Below are positions 13,477 through 20,222 of a DNA stretch of 24,090 nucleotides, one piece after another. This DNA comes from a virus, in the IMG/VR virus record IMGVR_UViG_3300042924_005457, positions 1 through 24,090 of that record. One strand, 5' to 3'. The notes under the pieces were generated by a model, which was not told the DNA's origin, made no database searches, and worked only from the letters and a program-made list of their open reading frames with translations. Each line of letters begins with the position of its first letter. Positions within the stretch are counted from its first letter, which is position 1. A program made the translations under genes and the position numbers.

Positions 13477-13541
13477 GTGCTTGACGGTGAAGCCCCTAGG
13501 AGGCAGAGTGCTGCTGCAACTCTGCATGGATGCAGCACAAC
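13470..13541 (+). promoter_or_regulatory. Stacked and competing hairpins between RNA polymerase and SSB genes
   Basis: CTCCTAGG (13470-13477) pairs with CCTAGGAG (13495-13502), with inner GCTT/AAGC. Then GCAGAGT (13503-13509) can pair with ACTCTGC (13519-13525), or GTGCTGC (starting 13509) with GCAGCAC (13532-13538). CTGCATGGATGCAG overlaps the latter. The last two stems exclude each other. The first arms are CCTMCTAGG-type operator sequences, and the first arm overlaps the polymerase stop. It could be a terminator/attenuator or operator. Confidence 0.5.
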
Positions 13542-14162
13542 ATGGCGCGAGAGACCATGGTCACCCCACTGGGCGACCTGATGTGGGCGAAGATCCTGAC
13601 CCCCGGTATCCAGAACGCCGGGAAGGCATCGGAGAAGGAGGCCTACAGCATCGAGCTGCTGATGCCCAAGGGGGACGCCGAGGCCCAGGCCTTCGTGAAG
13701 AAGCTGAAGCAGCTGTTCGTCGCCGAGCACGGCGCTGCGGCCCGACCCGGCCAGAACGGCATGCCGGTCAAGACATACCTCGATGAGAAGGGCGACGAGA
13801 CCGATCTGTGGAAGTTCAGTTTCAGCCGCAACGTGGCTACCAAGCGAGGCACGCCCTTGCCGCCGCCCATCGTCCAGGACGCCAAGGGTCAGCCATGGCC
13901 CGTGGACATGCTGATCGGGAACGGCAGCACCGGGAAGGTGGCTTTCACCTACTACTCCTGGGACAGCCCCGAAGGCGGCAAGGGCATCAGCCTGCAGCTT
14001 GAAGCGGTGCGGGTGATCACTTATCAGCCGTACACCCCGCCCAACCATGCCGCGGCGTTGGGTGATGCTGAGGAAGGCTTCGCGCTGCCCGAGCAGGAGA
14101 GCGGCGACCCGGACCCTTTCGGTCTTGGGGGTGATCCGAGCGAAGAGGAAGTGCCCTTCTGA
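13542..14162 (+). CDS. Single-stranded DNA-binding protein, T7 gp2.5-like
   Basis: 206 residues from the ATG at 13542 (an in-frame ATG at 13530 lies inside the hairpin region). The OB-fold region begins TPLGDLMWAKILTPG and holds AYSIELLMPKGDAEAQAF, DLWKFSFSRN and VAFTYYSWDSPEGGKGISLQL, the pattern of phage DUF2815/gp2.5-type SSBs. The tail (about 170-206) is acidic and ends EEEVPF; an acidic end with terminal Phe is the gp2.5 hallmark for contacting replication partners. It coats ssDNA during replication and recombination. In T7 the partners are gp4 and gp5, neither of which is found downstream here, so the tail may contact host proteins. Stop overlaps the RusA-like start. Confidence 0.85.
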   Translation: MARETMVTPLGDLMWAKILTPGIQNAGKASEKEAYSIELLMPKGDAEAQAFVKKLKQLFVAEHGAAARPGQNGMPVKTYLDEKGDETDLWKFSFSRNVATKRGTPLPPPIVQDAKGQPWPVDMLIGNGSTGKVAFTYYSWDSPEGGKGISLQLEAVRVITYQPYTPPNHAAALGDAEEGFALPEQESGDPDPFGLGGDPSEEEVPF

Positions 14163-14551
14163 TGACGGTGCGCTCTGCCGACTTCGAGCTGCCGCTGCCG
14201 CTCCAGCCCAAGGCCAGGCCGCGATTCAGCGGCCATGCCTACACCGACACCAAGTACGCCAGCTGGATGAAGCAGTGCCGGGCAATTCTCGGCGAGTGGT
14301 GGACGATCCCGCCGCTGCAGAAAGGGCAGCTGCTGTGCGTGCAGTTCACGTTCCGCGGGCCAGGCACCAGCGATCTGGACAACCTGGCTGGCGCCGTGAT
14401 GGATGCCGGCAAGGGGATCCTCTGGGTCGATGACCGGGTGACGGTGCTCAAGCGAATCGTTGCCGAGTGGGAGCAATCCCCCATGAACAAACAATCAATC
14501 CTTCTCAAGGTGATCTGGGATGAGCAATCACAGCTACCCGCCCGTCGCTGA
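14162..14551 (+). CDS. rusA: RusA-family Holliday-junction resolvase
   Basis: 129 residues, close to RusA length. The basic KARPRFSG strand (about 17-24) and the acidic core match RusA: SDLDNLAGAVMDAGKG (Asp 71, 73, 81) followed by ILWVDDRVTVLKR (Asp 90/91). RusA dimers resolve Holliday junctions and branched phage DNA. It occupies the slot where T7 and P-SSP7 have endonuclease I (gp3), so it is a functional replacement from another phage lineage. Starts at an ATGA-type overlap with SSB. Confidence 0.9.
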   Translation: MTVRSADFELPLPLQPKARPRFSGHAYTDTKYASWMKQCRAILGEWWTIPPLQKGQLLCVQFTFRGPGTSDLDNLAGAVMDAGKGILWVDDRVTVLKRIVAEWEQSPMNKQSILLKVIWDEQSQLPARR

Positions 14552-14729
14552 CCAGAACTGCATCAACTGCAGGTACAGCCGGCCGATGAACAGGTGGGAT
14601 CAGAACAGAGCCAAGTGCTGCCGGATGGCACCACGGCCTGGCATCAATGGCGGGGAGTATGCGGTGTGGCCGCTGGTGCTCCGCGATGACTGGTGCGGGG
14701 AGTGGGCGCCCAAGGAGGCAGGCCAATGA
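14520..14729 (+). CDS. Small four-cysteine zinc-binding protein, paralogue 1
   Basis: 69 residues. A C-x2-C pair (NCINCRYS, about 14-17), a CC pair (about 33-34) and an ending WPLVLRDDWCGEWAP form a compact knuckle. The protein at 17752-17934 shares CxNCRY, a middle Cys followed by Arg, and WP.V..DDWCGEW, so the two are paralogues. The family is a common small phage protein of unknown role; metal binding is inferred from Cys spacing. Its start overlaps RusA by 32 bases. Confidence 0.65.
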   Translation: MSNHSYPPVADQNCINCRYSRPMNRWDQNRAKCCRMAPRPGINGGEYAVWPLVLRDDWCGEWAPKEAGQ

Positions 14730-15289
14730 AGTGCCCCCACTGCGGCCACGACAAGAGCCGGGTAATCGAAACCCGGGCCCGGCCCGAGGCCGACCTGCGC
14801 ATCAGGATCTGCCAGGGCTGCGGCGAGCAGTTCCGCACCCTCGAGCGGGTGGCGCTCTACGCCGGCCGATCCAGCGGCTACGTGGAAGTGGCCCAGCCGC
14901 CTGCGCTGGAGGTGGTGCCAACCCCGCCGGTGGAGCTCCCCAAGGTGAAGGTGGCCAAGGCTGCCCGGTTTGAGGCCCAGCTGGGCGGCGACCTGCTGGG
15001 CCAGGTCTGCTTGGAAGCGCAGCCGCTGCTGGTGCAGTGGTGGAACGAGTCCCGCTGGAGCAAACACAAGGCCAAGGCCGTCTGGACTGAGGCCGCTTGG
15101 CTGAGCAGCGTCAACCGTGTGGCGCGCCTGCCCAGGGAGCTGCAGCTGCAGCTGGCTAAGGCCGGAATGGAGCACGGCTGGCAGGCGCTCAAGCCTGAGT
15201 TTCTCGACCGCTCCGACCTGGCCGCTGCGGCCGGCACCCGCCCGACGCCCACCGACCCAGCGATGCGGGAGGCGCTGGCGTCATGGTGA
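14726..15289 (+). CDS. NrdR-type zinc-ribbon protein with helical C-terminal domain
   Basis: 187 residues from an ATGA start. Residues 1-45 form a zinc ribbon, CPHCGHDKSRVIETR...ICQGCGEQFRTLERV, very like the NrdR N-terminus. A proline-rich linker (about 57-72) joins a helical domain (about 76-165) holding LLVQWWNESRWSKHKAKAVW and AGMEHGWQALKPEF. Closing 'GW-x-L/P' helices of this kind are common in phage replication initiators and primosomal proteins. The NrdR ATP-cone is absent, so it is not NrdR. It sits where T7 relatives keep gp4, whose primase half also has a zinc ribbon. DNA binding and a replication role are inference. Confidence 0.65.
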   Translation: MKCPHCGHDKSRVIETRARPEADLRIRICQGCGEQFRTLERVALYAGRSSGYVEVAQPPALEVVPTPPVELPKVKVAKAARFEAQLGGDLLGQVCLEAQPLLVQWWNESRWSKHKAKAVWTEAAWLSSVNRVARLPRELQLQLAKAGMEHGWQALKPEFLDRSDLAAAAGTRPTPTDPAMREALASW

Positions 15290-15795
15290 CCCGCGAGACC
15301 TTCCTGGCCGTGGCCGAAATGGTTGCGGGCCACCTCCGGCTCAAGGAGGCCGACCGCTGGAGCGCCCATGTCTGCAAGCTCAAGTTCCACAGCTTCACCT
15401 CCGAGTTCCCCGAGGTGAACGACCCGCTGCTGATGTGGGCCGCAGAGCAGTGGGTGCAGGCGCTGCCCGCCGGCTTTACCCGCTACCCCACCTGGCGGGA
15501 GTTGATGGCCCCGCTGTACCGGCGGGAGGCGGGGCTGGCCAACCGCAGCTGGGGCCCTGCCGAGGGCCTGCCGGGTTTCGTGCAGTTCAAGCCTGCCCAG
15601 CTGGCGCTGCTGCCGACCGAAGCGCGCTCGATGCTGCCACCGCCGGACATCCAGAACCCAGATGCCTACCAGGTGGTGGGCGGCGGCCAGCCCCCGCTGC
15701 GGCCCGCTGCGGCCGAGGCCCAGGGCCTGACCGATGAGCAGTGGCAGGGCTATCTGCGGCAGCTCAAGGAACAGCAGGAGGCGCCATGCACCTGA
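15283..15795 (+). CDS. Unrecognised 170-aa protein, possible replication accessory factor
   Basis: Starts at an overlap with the zinc-ribbon gene. Two parts are visible. A helical domain about 1-95 (RETFLAVAEMVAGHLRL, HVCKLKFHSFTSEFPEV, WAAEQWVQALPAGFTRYPTW) ends with RREAGLANRSWGP. A proline-rich, apparently disordered C-terminus then ends with a short helix (TDEQWQGYLRQLKEQQ). The 'W-x-x-L-P-x-x-F-x-R-Y-P-T' pattern recalls helicase-loader or replisome-organiser neighbours in other phages, but I cannot name a family. Translational coupling to the zinc-ribbon gene suggests a shared job. Confidence 0.6.
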   Translation: MVTRETFLAVAEMVAGHLRLKEADRWSAHVCKLKFHSFTSEFPEVNDPLLMWAAEQWVQALPAGFTRYPTWRELMAPLYRREAGLANRSWGPAEGLPGFVQFKPAQLALLPTEARSMLPPPDIQNPDAYQVVGGGQPPLRPAAAEAQGLTDEQWQGYLRQLKEQQEAPCT

Positions 15796-16079
15796 TCAGT
15801 CCGCAGTCGCTGCAGCAAATCCTGGAGAAGGGCCTTCTGGGTGGCCTCTGGTCGATCTCGCAGTTCAACAAGACCAGCCAACCCGGCGAGCCGGTGCTGC
15901 CCACGCCGGGCTTCCTCACCGAACACCCGGAGTTCTTCGACAAGAGCTTCCGCGACCTGAGCCGATACGACCAGGGCGCTGGCCAGCGGGACTGGTTCCG
16001 ATGGCCTGGACCGCCGACTACGAACCCGGCCAGCCCGTCCGGGTCCGCTACCAGGGCGGCTGGCGCAAGGCCCAGGTAG
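15786..16079 (+). CDS. 97-aa hypothetical protein
   Basis: Starts at ATG 15786, 10 bases inside the preceding gene. The N-terminal 75 residues look genuine: a helix (SPQSLQQILEKGLLGG), then PGFLTEHPEFFDKSFRDL and RDWFRWPGPP. The last 20 residues (PTTNPASPSGSATRAAGARP) overlap the next gene in another frame and are low-complexity. No motif is known. Confidence 0.55.
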   Translation: MHLISPQSLQQILEKGLLGGLWSISQFNKTSQPGEPVLPTPGFLTEHPEFFDKSFRDLSRYDQGAGQRDWFRWPGPPTTNPASPSGSATRAAGARPR

Positions 16080-16240
16080 TGACCGTCCGCAGCCGCAGCC
16101 TCATGGCCCTGCTGCTGCGCGGCACCGGCCAGCAGACCACCAACATCCACGACCCCCGCAACATCGAACCATGCCCGAGCAAGAAACCCCGCTCGATGTC
16201 CCCCGAGCCGCCGTCCTTCGACTTCACCTCGACGGGGTGA
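16001..16240 (+). CDS. 79-aa small beta-barrel-like hypothetical protein
   Basis: Begins AWTADYEPGQPVRVRYQGGW, then KAQVVTVRSRSLMALLLRG, a small SH3/KOW-like run of strands in which basic residues alternate with apolar ones. Such barrels often bind nucleic acid or proteins. The C-terminal 25 residues are Pro/Ser-rich and overlap the next gene by 70 bases. Function unknown. Confidence 0.5.
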   Translation: MAWTADYEPGQPVRVRYQGGWRKAQVVTVRSRSLMALLLRGTGQQTTNIHDPRNIEPCPSKKPRSMSPEPPSFDFTSTG

Positions 16241-16341
16241 ATCGCCTGCGGGAAGCGCAGCGCAGGGAGCACCACTCCGAGCGCTACTGGGATGGCTATG
16301 TCCGCGCCCTTGAGCGAGTCCTTGATATGGAGCACGAATGA
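16171..16341 (+). CDS. 56-aa hypothetical protein
   Basis: A short charged helix-rich protein (AAVLRLHLDGVNRLREAQRR, then HHSERYWDGYVRALERVLDM) that starts 70 bases before the previous gene stops and ends in an ATGA overlap. The helical, coiled-coil-like end may dimerise. No family is recognised. Confidence 0.5.
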   Translation: MPEQETPLDVPRAAVLRLHLDGVNRLREAQRREHHSERYWDGYVRALERVLDMEHE

Positions 16342-16568
16342 TGGCCTGGCAACCACGACCGCTGTACGACTCCGACGAGCACCAGCCCGCCCTGGGCCCC
16401 GGCCTTAGCCGGCCACTGCCGACTGAGACGACCCGCCCTTATCGCCTGCAGGTGAAGATCCCCTCGATGCGACCCATGACGATCACCATCCCGGCGCCCA
16501 GCCGGGGCAGGGCCATTCGCTACTGCCAGAACCGCTGGCCTGGCTGCACTGCGGAGACCATCGAATGA
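16338..16568 (+). CDS. 76-aa hypothetical protein
   Basis: Starts ATGATG at an overlap. The C-terminal half has RPYRLQVKIPSMRPMTITIP followed by RGRAIRYCQNRWPG, a strand-strand-helix pattern seen in small phage proteins of unknown role. N-terminal third is Pro-rich and polar. Stop overlaps the next ATG. Confidence 0.55.
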   Translation: MMAWQPRPLYDSDEHQPALGPGLSRPLPTETTRPYRLQVKIPSMRPMTITIPAPSRGRAIRYCQNRWPGCTAETIE

Positions 16569-16726
16569 CTGACCTGACCCGCTACACCGAGGGCGTTTGC
16601 GCAGACGGTGCCGCCATCCTGCGCGATGGCGTAATGATGCGAATTGAAGAGATCGTCTCCGAGCTGAACAGACTGACCGCCCTCGCCCACCCCGAGCCGC
16701 CTGCCGAGGGGGAGGCCCAGCCATGA
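16565..16726 (+). CDS. 53-aa hypothetical protein
   Basis: A short, acidic protein with one clear amphipathic helix (RIEEIVSELNRLTALA, about 28-43) between polar ends; the C-terminus is PEPPAEGEAQP. Start and stop both overlap neighbours by four bases (ATGA). Function unknown. Confidence 0.5.
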   Translation: MTDLTRYTEGVCADGAAILRDGVMMRIEEIVSELNRLTALAHPEPPAEGEAQP

Positions 16727-17319
16727 AAGAACGACCGATCCTGTTCAGCGGCCCGATGGTGCGGGCCATCCTCGACGGCAGCAAGACTCAGACGCGGAGA
16801 GTGGCAAAACACCCGCTTCCGCAGGCAGCGGTGCGGATCAACAGTTACCGGCGCCAGGCCGAGTTCGATTGCATCCTGAGCGACAGCACCGGAGGCATCA
16901 TCCAATGCCCCCACGGCACCCCTGGCGATCGGCTGTGGGTGCGGGAAACGTGGGCGCACGAAAGGGATGGCACAGGCTGCCCTGATGACACCGGCTTTCT
17001 TTATCGCGCCACTGATCCTGGTTGGGATGACGAAGAAACCGGCCTCCGCTGGCGCCCGTCGATCTTCATGCCCCGCATAGCATCGCGCATCCTGCTGGAG
17101 ATCACCGACGTTCGCGTTGAGCGGCTGCATGAGATCAGCGCAGACGACTGCCGAGCCGAAGGGCACCCGACCGATTGGAGCCGCTCACCTGACATCAAAG
17201 TTCACAATGACGCGGCTCGCGACTGGTACATGGATCTTTGGGAATCGATCAACGGGCACGGCTCATGGGACGCCAATCCATGGGTCTGGGCCATCACGTT
17301 TCGGAGGCTGCAGCCATGA
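16723..17319 (+). CDS. ASCH-domain-like phage protein
   Basis: 198 residues showing the phage ASCH/PUA-like pattern. It starts RPILFSGPMVRAILDGSKTQ TRRV. The middle contains GTPGDRLWVRETWA, then RPSIFMPRIASRILLEITDV and RVERLHEISADDCRAEG, and it ends INGHGSWDANPWVWAITFRR. ASCH domains have a beta-barrel fold and are thought to bind RNA or modified nucleosides; some are nucleases. It is a frequent small gene in phage DNA-metabolism regions; its exact role is unknown. Here it lies in a tightly overlapping operon with small proteins and the adenine methylase. Confidence 0.85.
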   Translation: MKERPILFSGPMVRAILDGSKTQTRRVAKHPLPQAAVRINSYRRQAEFDCILSDSTGGIIQCPHGTPGDRLWVRETWAHERDGTGCPDDTGFLYRATDPGWDDEETGLRWRPSIFMPRIASRILLEITDVRVERLHEISADDCRAEGHPTDWSRSPDIKVHNDAARDWYMDLWESINGHGSWDANPWVWAITFRRLQP

Positions 17320-17444
17320 CCCTCGCCATCCTCGCCGGCCTCATCCAGATCATCTGCGTTGAGGCCGTGATCGGCGCCGCCGTGATCGCCACGTCGCTCT
17401 GGTGTGCCACCTGCCAGCGGCTCAGTGATGGGGAGGGGGAGTGA
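17316..17444 (+). CDS. 42-aa membrane peptide
   Basis: One hydrophobic span covers about residues 3-30 (LAILAGLIQIICVEAVIGAA, then VIATSLW), followed by CATCQRLSDGEGE. A C-x2-C follows the span. It begins in an ATGA overlap with the ASCH-like gene and ends at the next start. Function unknown. Confidence 0.45.
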   Translation: MTLAILAGLIQIICVEAVIGAAVIATSLWCATCQRLSDGEGE

Positions 17445-17755
17445 TGGATCCTCGACTCAGCTGGTTTGCCATGGGGGCAGTCTTCGGGCTGGTGCTTTGT
17501 GGCTGGCCTTGGCACCCACGGTTCAGCCGTTACAGCTGCCGCCGCATCACTACCTGCGGAGGCGGCGAAATCACGCGGGCTGAATGGGAGGCCATGCGCA
17601 CGCCGCCTCAGTTTCCGCCCGGTCGAATCATCGGCCCTGATGGCACGACCATCGGCTACCGCTCGATCAACTACCCCGACCCATCGCCAGATCGCCGCCC
17701 GACCAATCCGTTCAACGGGGAGCGCACACCCAACCCACCCCCACGCGAGCCATGA
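17444..17755 (+). CDS. 103-aa protein with N-terminal membrane anchor
   Basis: A hydrophobic N-terminus (WFAMGAVFGLVLCGWPW, about 7-23) acts as anchor or uncleaved signal. It is followed by a basic Cys-containing patch, an ITRAEWEAMRTPP segment and a Pro/Asn/Arg-rich tail (PDPSPDRRPTNPF). A GTG at 17441 is an alternative start. It follows another membrane peptide with which it may be coexpressed. No known family. Confidence 0.5.
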   Translation: MDPRLSWFAMGAVFGLVLCGWPWHPRFSRYSCRRITTCGGGEITRAEWEAMRTPPQFPPGRIIGPDGTTIGYRSINYPDPSPDRRPTNPFNGERTPNPPPREP

Positions 17756-17934
17756 CCTTCCCACCCCTATCTGAGCAGCGCTGCTCCAACTGCCGCTATG
17801 GCTGGGTCGCCAGGCAAGGCACCCTCTCCTGCCGCCGCAACCCGCCACAGATCGGCCCACGCGGTGAGCAGTGGCCCACCGTCGAGCCTGATGACTGGTG
17901 TGGGGAGTGGGTTTCCGAGCAGGTGCACCCATGA
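17752..17934 (+). CDS. Small four-cysteine zinc-binding protein, paralogue 2
   Basis: 60 residues with CSNCRYG (about 10-16), SCRRNPPQ (about 26-33) and the closing WPTVEPDDWCGEWVS. It aligns with the protein at 14520-14729 over its whole length, sharing all four Cys positions roughly and the WP-x-V...DDWCGEW end. Metal binding is inferred. Having two copies 3 kb apart suggests duplication or independent capture of a common phage cassette. Confidence 0.65.
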   Translation: MTFPPLSEQRCSNCRYGWVARQGTLSCRRNPPQIGPRGEQWPTVEPDDWCGEWVSEQVHP

Positions 17935-18074
17935 CCTTCTACACCCCACCCGCGATCCCCGCCGCACTGCGCGGCTACCAACCCGCCGCCGGCACTGGCG
18001 GTTTTCTGCTGCAGGCACCGGCTGGTGAGCTGGTGCTGGTCAATCCGCCGTTTTCTGTGAGGAACCATGCCTGA
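17931..18074 (+). CDS. 47-aa hypothetical protein
   Basis: A short protein with ALRGYQPAAGTGGFLLQAPA and GELVLVNPPFSV, suggesting a small beta hairpin. ATGA overlaps at both ends support it as a gene. Function unknown. Confidence 0.45.
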   Translation: MTFYTPPAIPAALRGYQPAAGTGGFLLQAPAGELVLVNPPFSVRNHA

Positions 18075-18306
18075 CAACACCCTCCTAGGTCGCTGCACCG
18101 TGGCCTATGCGGAAGCGTGGAACGAGCGCATCAAGACGCTGGGCCCTGCCGGTCGCACCGAATGGCCCGACGATGCCCAGCGCACCGGCGTCCGCGCCGT
18201 TATCGAACACCTGGCCGCCGAGCTGCTGGTGATGCAACAGCGGAACGAGGGCCGGCTATCGGCGCACGATGCAGCGCGGATGCTGCGGGAGGGGGTGAAG
18301 GTATGA
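18067..18306 (+). CDS. 79-aa hypothetical helical protein
   Basis: An acidic helical protein: TVAYAEAWNERIKTLG, GVRAVIEHLAAELLVMQQ and SAHDAARMLREGV form three probable helices. No motif is known. A CCTCCTAGG copy of the recurrent motif lies near its 5' end at 18081-18089. It directly precedes the methylase with an ATGA overlap. Confidence 0.55.
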   Translation: MPDNTLLGRCTVAYAEAWNERIKTLGPAGRTEWPDDAQRTGVRAVIEHLAAELLVMQQRNEGRLSAHDAARMLREGVKV

Positions 18307-19244
18307 GCCTCGCCGCACCATTCCCATACTTCGGCGGCAAGCGCCGCGCCGCGCCGCGCATCTGGCAGGCCTTGGGCGACCCGTCGGGATATGTCGAGCC
18401 GTTCGCCGGATCAGCTGCTGTGCTACTGGCGCGGCCATCCTTCAAGGGGCGCCGCGTCGAGACGCTCAATGATGCCGATGGCTGGCTAGTCAACACCTGG
18501 CGGGCCATCCAGCTGAGCCCTGATGCTGTCGCCGCTGCAGCATGGGGCCCAGTGGCAGAGATCGACTATCACGCCCGCTTGGCGTGGCTGCAGGAGCGCC
18601 GCACGCCTGATCTGGTGGCATGGCTGGAAGGCGACCCCGAAGCGCACGATGCGAAGGCCGCCGGCTGGTGGCTCTATGTGCTGGCCTGCGGGATCGGCGA
18701 CCCATTCGGCCCTGGCCCGTGGCGGGTGGTGGATGGGCATCTGCGAAAAGCGGGCAACGCAGGCCGCGGCGTGAACCGTAAGCTGCCCCACCTGGGTGAC
18801 GCAGGGCAAGGCCAGCTGCGGGCCTACATGCAGGCACTGGCGGAGCGACTGCATCGGGTGCGGATCACCTGCGGATCATGGGAGCGGGTGGTGAAGCCAT
18901 CCGTCACCCGATCGGGCACAGGTGGGGACGGCAGCCGCGCCGTCTTCCTTGACCCGCCCTACGCCACCAGCGGCGATCTATACGCCCACGCCGGCGGTGA
19001 TGTTGCTGTTGCCGTGCGCGAGTGGTGCATCGCCGCGCCGCGAGAGCTGCGGGTCATCCTCTGCGGCTATGACGATGAGCACGATGCCCTGCTGGCCCAC
19101 GGCTGGGCCGTTACCGAGGGCAAGGCAGGCGGAGGCGCCGGCTACAGCGTCAACCCCACCAATGGCCGCCGCGAGCGGCTGTGGCTGTCGCCGGCCTGCA
19201 TCGGCACGGAGCAGCCGTCACTCCTACCTCTCACCCCACCATGA
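18303..19244 (+). CDS. dam: D12-class (Dam-like) DNA N6-adenine methyltransferase
   Basis: 313 residues from an ATGA start. FPYFGGKRRAAPRIW (about 7-21) is the N-terminal signature of D12 class methylases. YVEPFAGSAAVLLARP (about 30-45) is the SAM-binding motif, and the catalytic DPPY is at 217-220 within AVFLDPPYATSG. It transfers a methyl group from SAM to adenine in DNA. The target, possibly GATC, cannot be read from sequence. Beside an ArdC-like protein it suggests protection from host restriction; it might also mark DNA for replication or packaging. Catalytic motifs are intact. Confidence 0.92.
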   Translation: MSLAAPFPYFGGKRRAAPRIWQALGDPSGYVEPFAGSAAVLLARPSFKGRRVETLNDADGWLVNTWRAIQLSPDAVAAAAWGPVAEIDYHARLAWLQERRTPDLVAWLEGDPEAHDAKAAGWWLYVLACGIGDPFGPGPWRVVDGHLRKAGNAGRGVNRKLPHLGDAGQGQLRAYMQALAERLHRVRITCGSWERVVKPSVTRSGTGGDGSRAVFLDPPYATSGDLYAHAGGDVAVAVREWCIAAPRELRVILCGYDDEHDALLAHGWAVTEGKAGGGAGYSVNPTNGRRERLWLSPACIGTEQPSLLPLTPP

Positions 19245-19263
19245 CCCCCACCCGCCGCCGTCG

Positions 19264-19300
19264 ATTATCACGTTTTTCTGTGAGTTCTTTATTCCTGGAG
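19264..19300 (+). promoter_or_regulatory. AT-rich leader with canonical Shine-Dalgarno
   Basis: The 63-base gap between methylase and next gene contains an AT-rich island (about 19264-19295) and GGAG at 19297-19300, seven bases before the ATG at 19308. It is one of few clear Shine-Dalgarno starts in the window and may mark a promoter. No defined -35/-10 is assigned. Confidence 0.3.
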
Positions 19301-19307
19301 ATGAATC

Positions 19308-20222
19308 ATGACTGACCCGATCCACGCCGCACTGAAGCGGCTGATTGCCCGACTGCCTGCATCCGACCCGAACGGACCTGTGCCTGCGTGGAGCGATTCG
19401 TTCTATGCCGCCTGCGCTGCATTGTCGGCGGATGGACCGGCTGTGCCCGAGGGCAGGGAACCGGCCGCCGTCGCTGGGGAGCCTGGCGATGCGGAACTAC
19501 TGGGGCTGGATCAGCTGGCGGCAGCGTGGAACGCCCAAGCCGACGCGGCCAACGGCTGGGACGAGTTGGGCCTCGATGAAATCATTGTCTGGGCACAGCG
19601 CCAGGCCCTCGCCCGCTGGGGCCGCCAGCCCACCCCGCCCGCCGAGGGGGAGGTGACGGAGTTGGTGGCGTGGTTGCAGACAAGCGCCAGGGAATGGAGG
19701 GATCTTGGCCAATACTCCGAAGGTGCCAAATGCCACCGCGCCGCCGAGTTATTCCAGCAGCAGCACCCCACGCCCGTGCCGGTGGTGGTGCCGGTGCCGG
19801 TGACTGAGCGGCCTTGGGAGCGGGGCGGGTGGCTTGACCTAGACGGCGAGTGCTGGTGGTGTCCGCCAGATGGCCCGCCGTGTTGGCTAATGATCCCGCC
19901 ATCCATGGCGTACGCCGGCTGGTTGCTCCCCTCCCACGCCCTGCCGGTGCCTGCGGGGGGAGGTGCAGTCATGATCACCCCCAACCGCCCGCCGCTGTCG
20001 CCCGCTGCGCAGGCGGTGTCCGACGCAATGTATGAAGTCAACATGGACTTCATGGATGAAAACCACAGGATCGCTGCCGCCGCCCTTCGCGCTGCTGCGG
20101 GGCGGGCCGGCGGAGTGCCCGCCCATGTGGTAGGCGATAGCTACTGGCCATTCCGCGATGGTGTGGAGTCCGAGCGTCAACGGAATCTCGCCATCGCCAA
20201 CGAACTGGAGGCCCGGCCATGA
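19308..20222 (+). CDS. 304-aa hypothetical protein, possible two-gene fusion
   Basis: The N-terminal part (1-110) is Ala-rich with ELLGLDQLAAAWNAQADAA and LDEIIVWAQRQALARWG. The middle has a helix (ELVAWLQTSAREWRDLG). The region ERGGWLDLDGECWWCPPDG through PSMAYAGWLLPSHALPVP is a Trp/Cys-rich block. Residues about 222-304 read like a separate small protein (PLSPAAQAVSDAMYEV). An internal ATG at 19971 has GGGGAGG upstream, so the last part may be expressed alone. No function is known. Confidence 0.65.
   Translation: MTDPIHAALKRLIARLPASDPNGPVPAWSDSFYAACAALSADGPAVPEGREPAAVAGEPGDAELLGLDQLAAAWNAQADAANGWDELGLDEIIVWAQRQALARWGRQPTPPAEGEVTELVAWLQTSAREWRDLGQYSEGAKCHRAAELFQQQHPTPVPVVVPVPVTERPWERGGWLDLDGECWWCPPDGPPCWLMIPPSMAYAGWLLPSHALPVPAGGGAVMITPNRPPLSPAAQAVSDAMYEVNMDFMDENHRIAAAALRAAAGRAGGVPAHVVGDSYWPFRDGVESERQRNLAIANELEARP

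Noticed and set aside
14726-15289. NrdR transcription regulator
   Set aside because: The zinc ribbon matches, but the ATP-cone domain is missing and the C-terminal half is unrelated.
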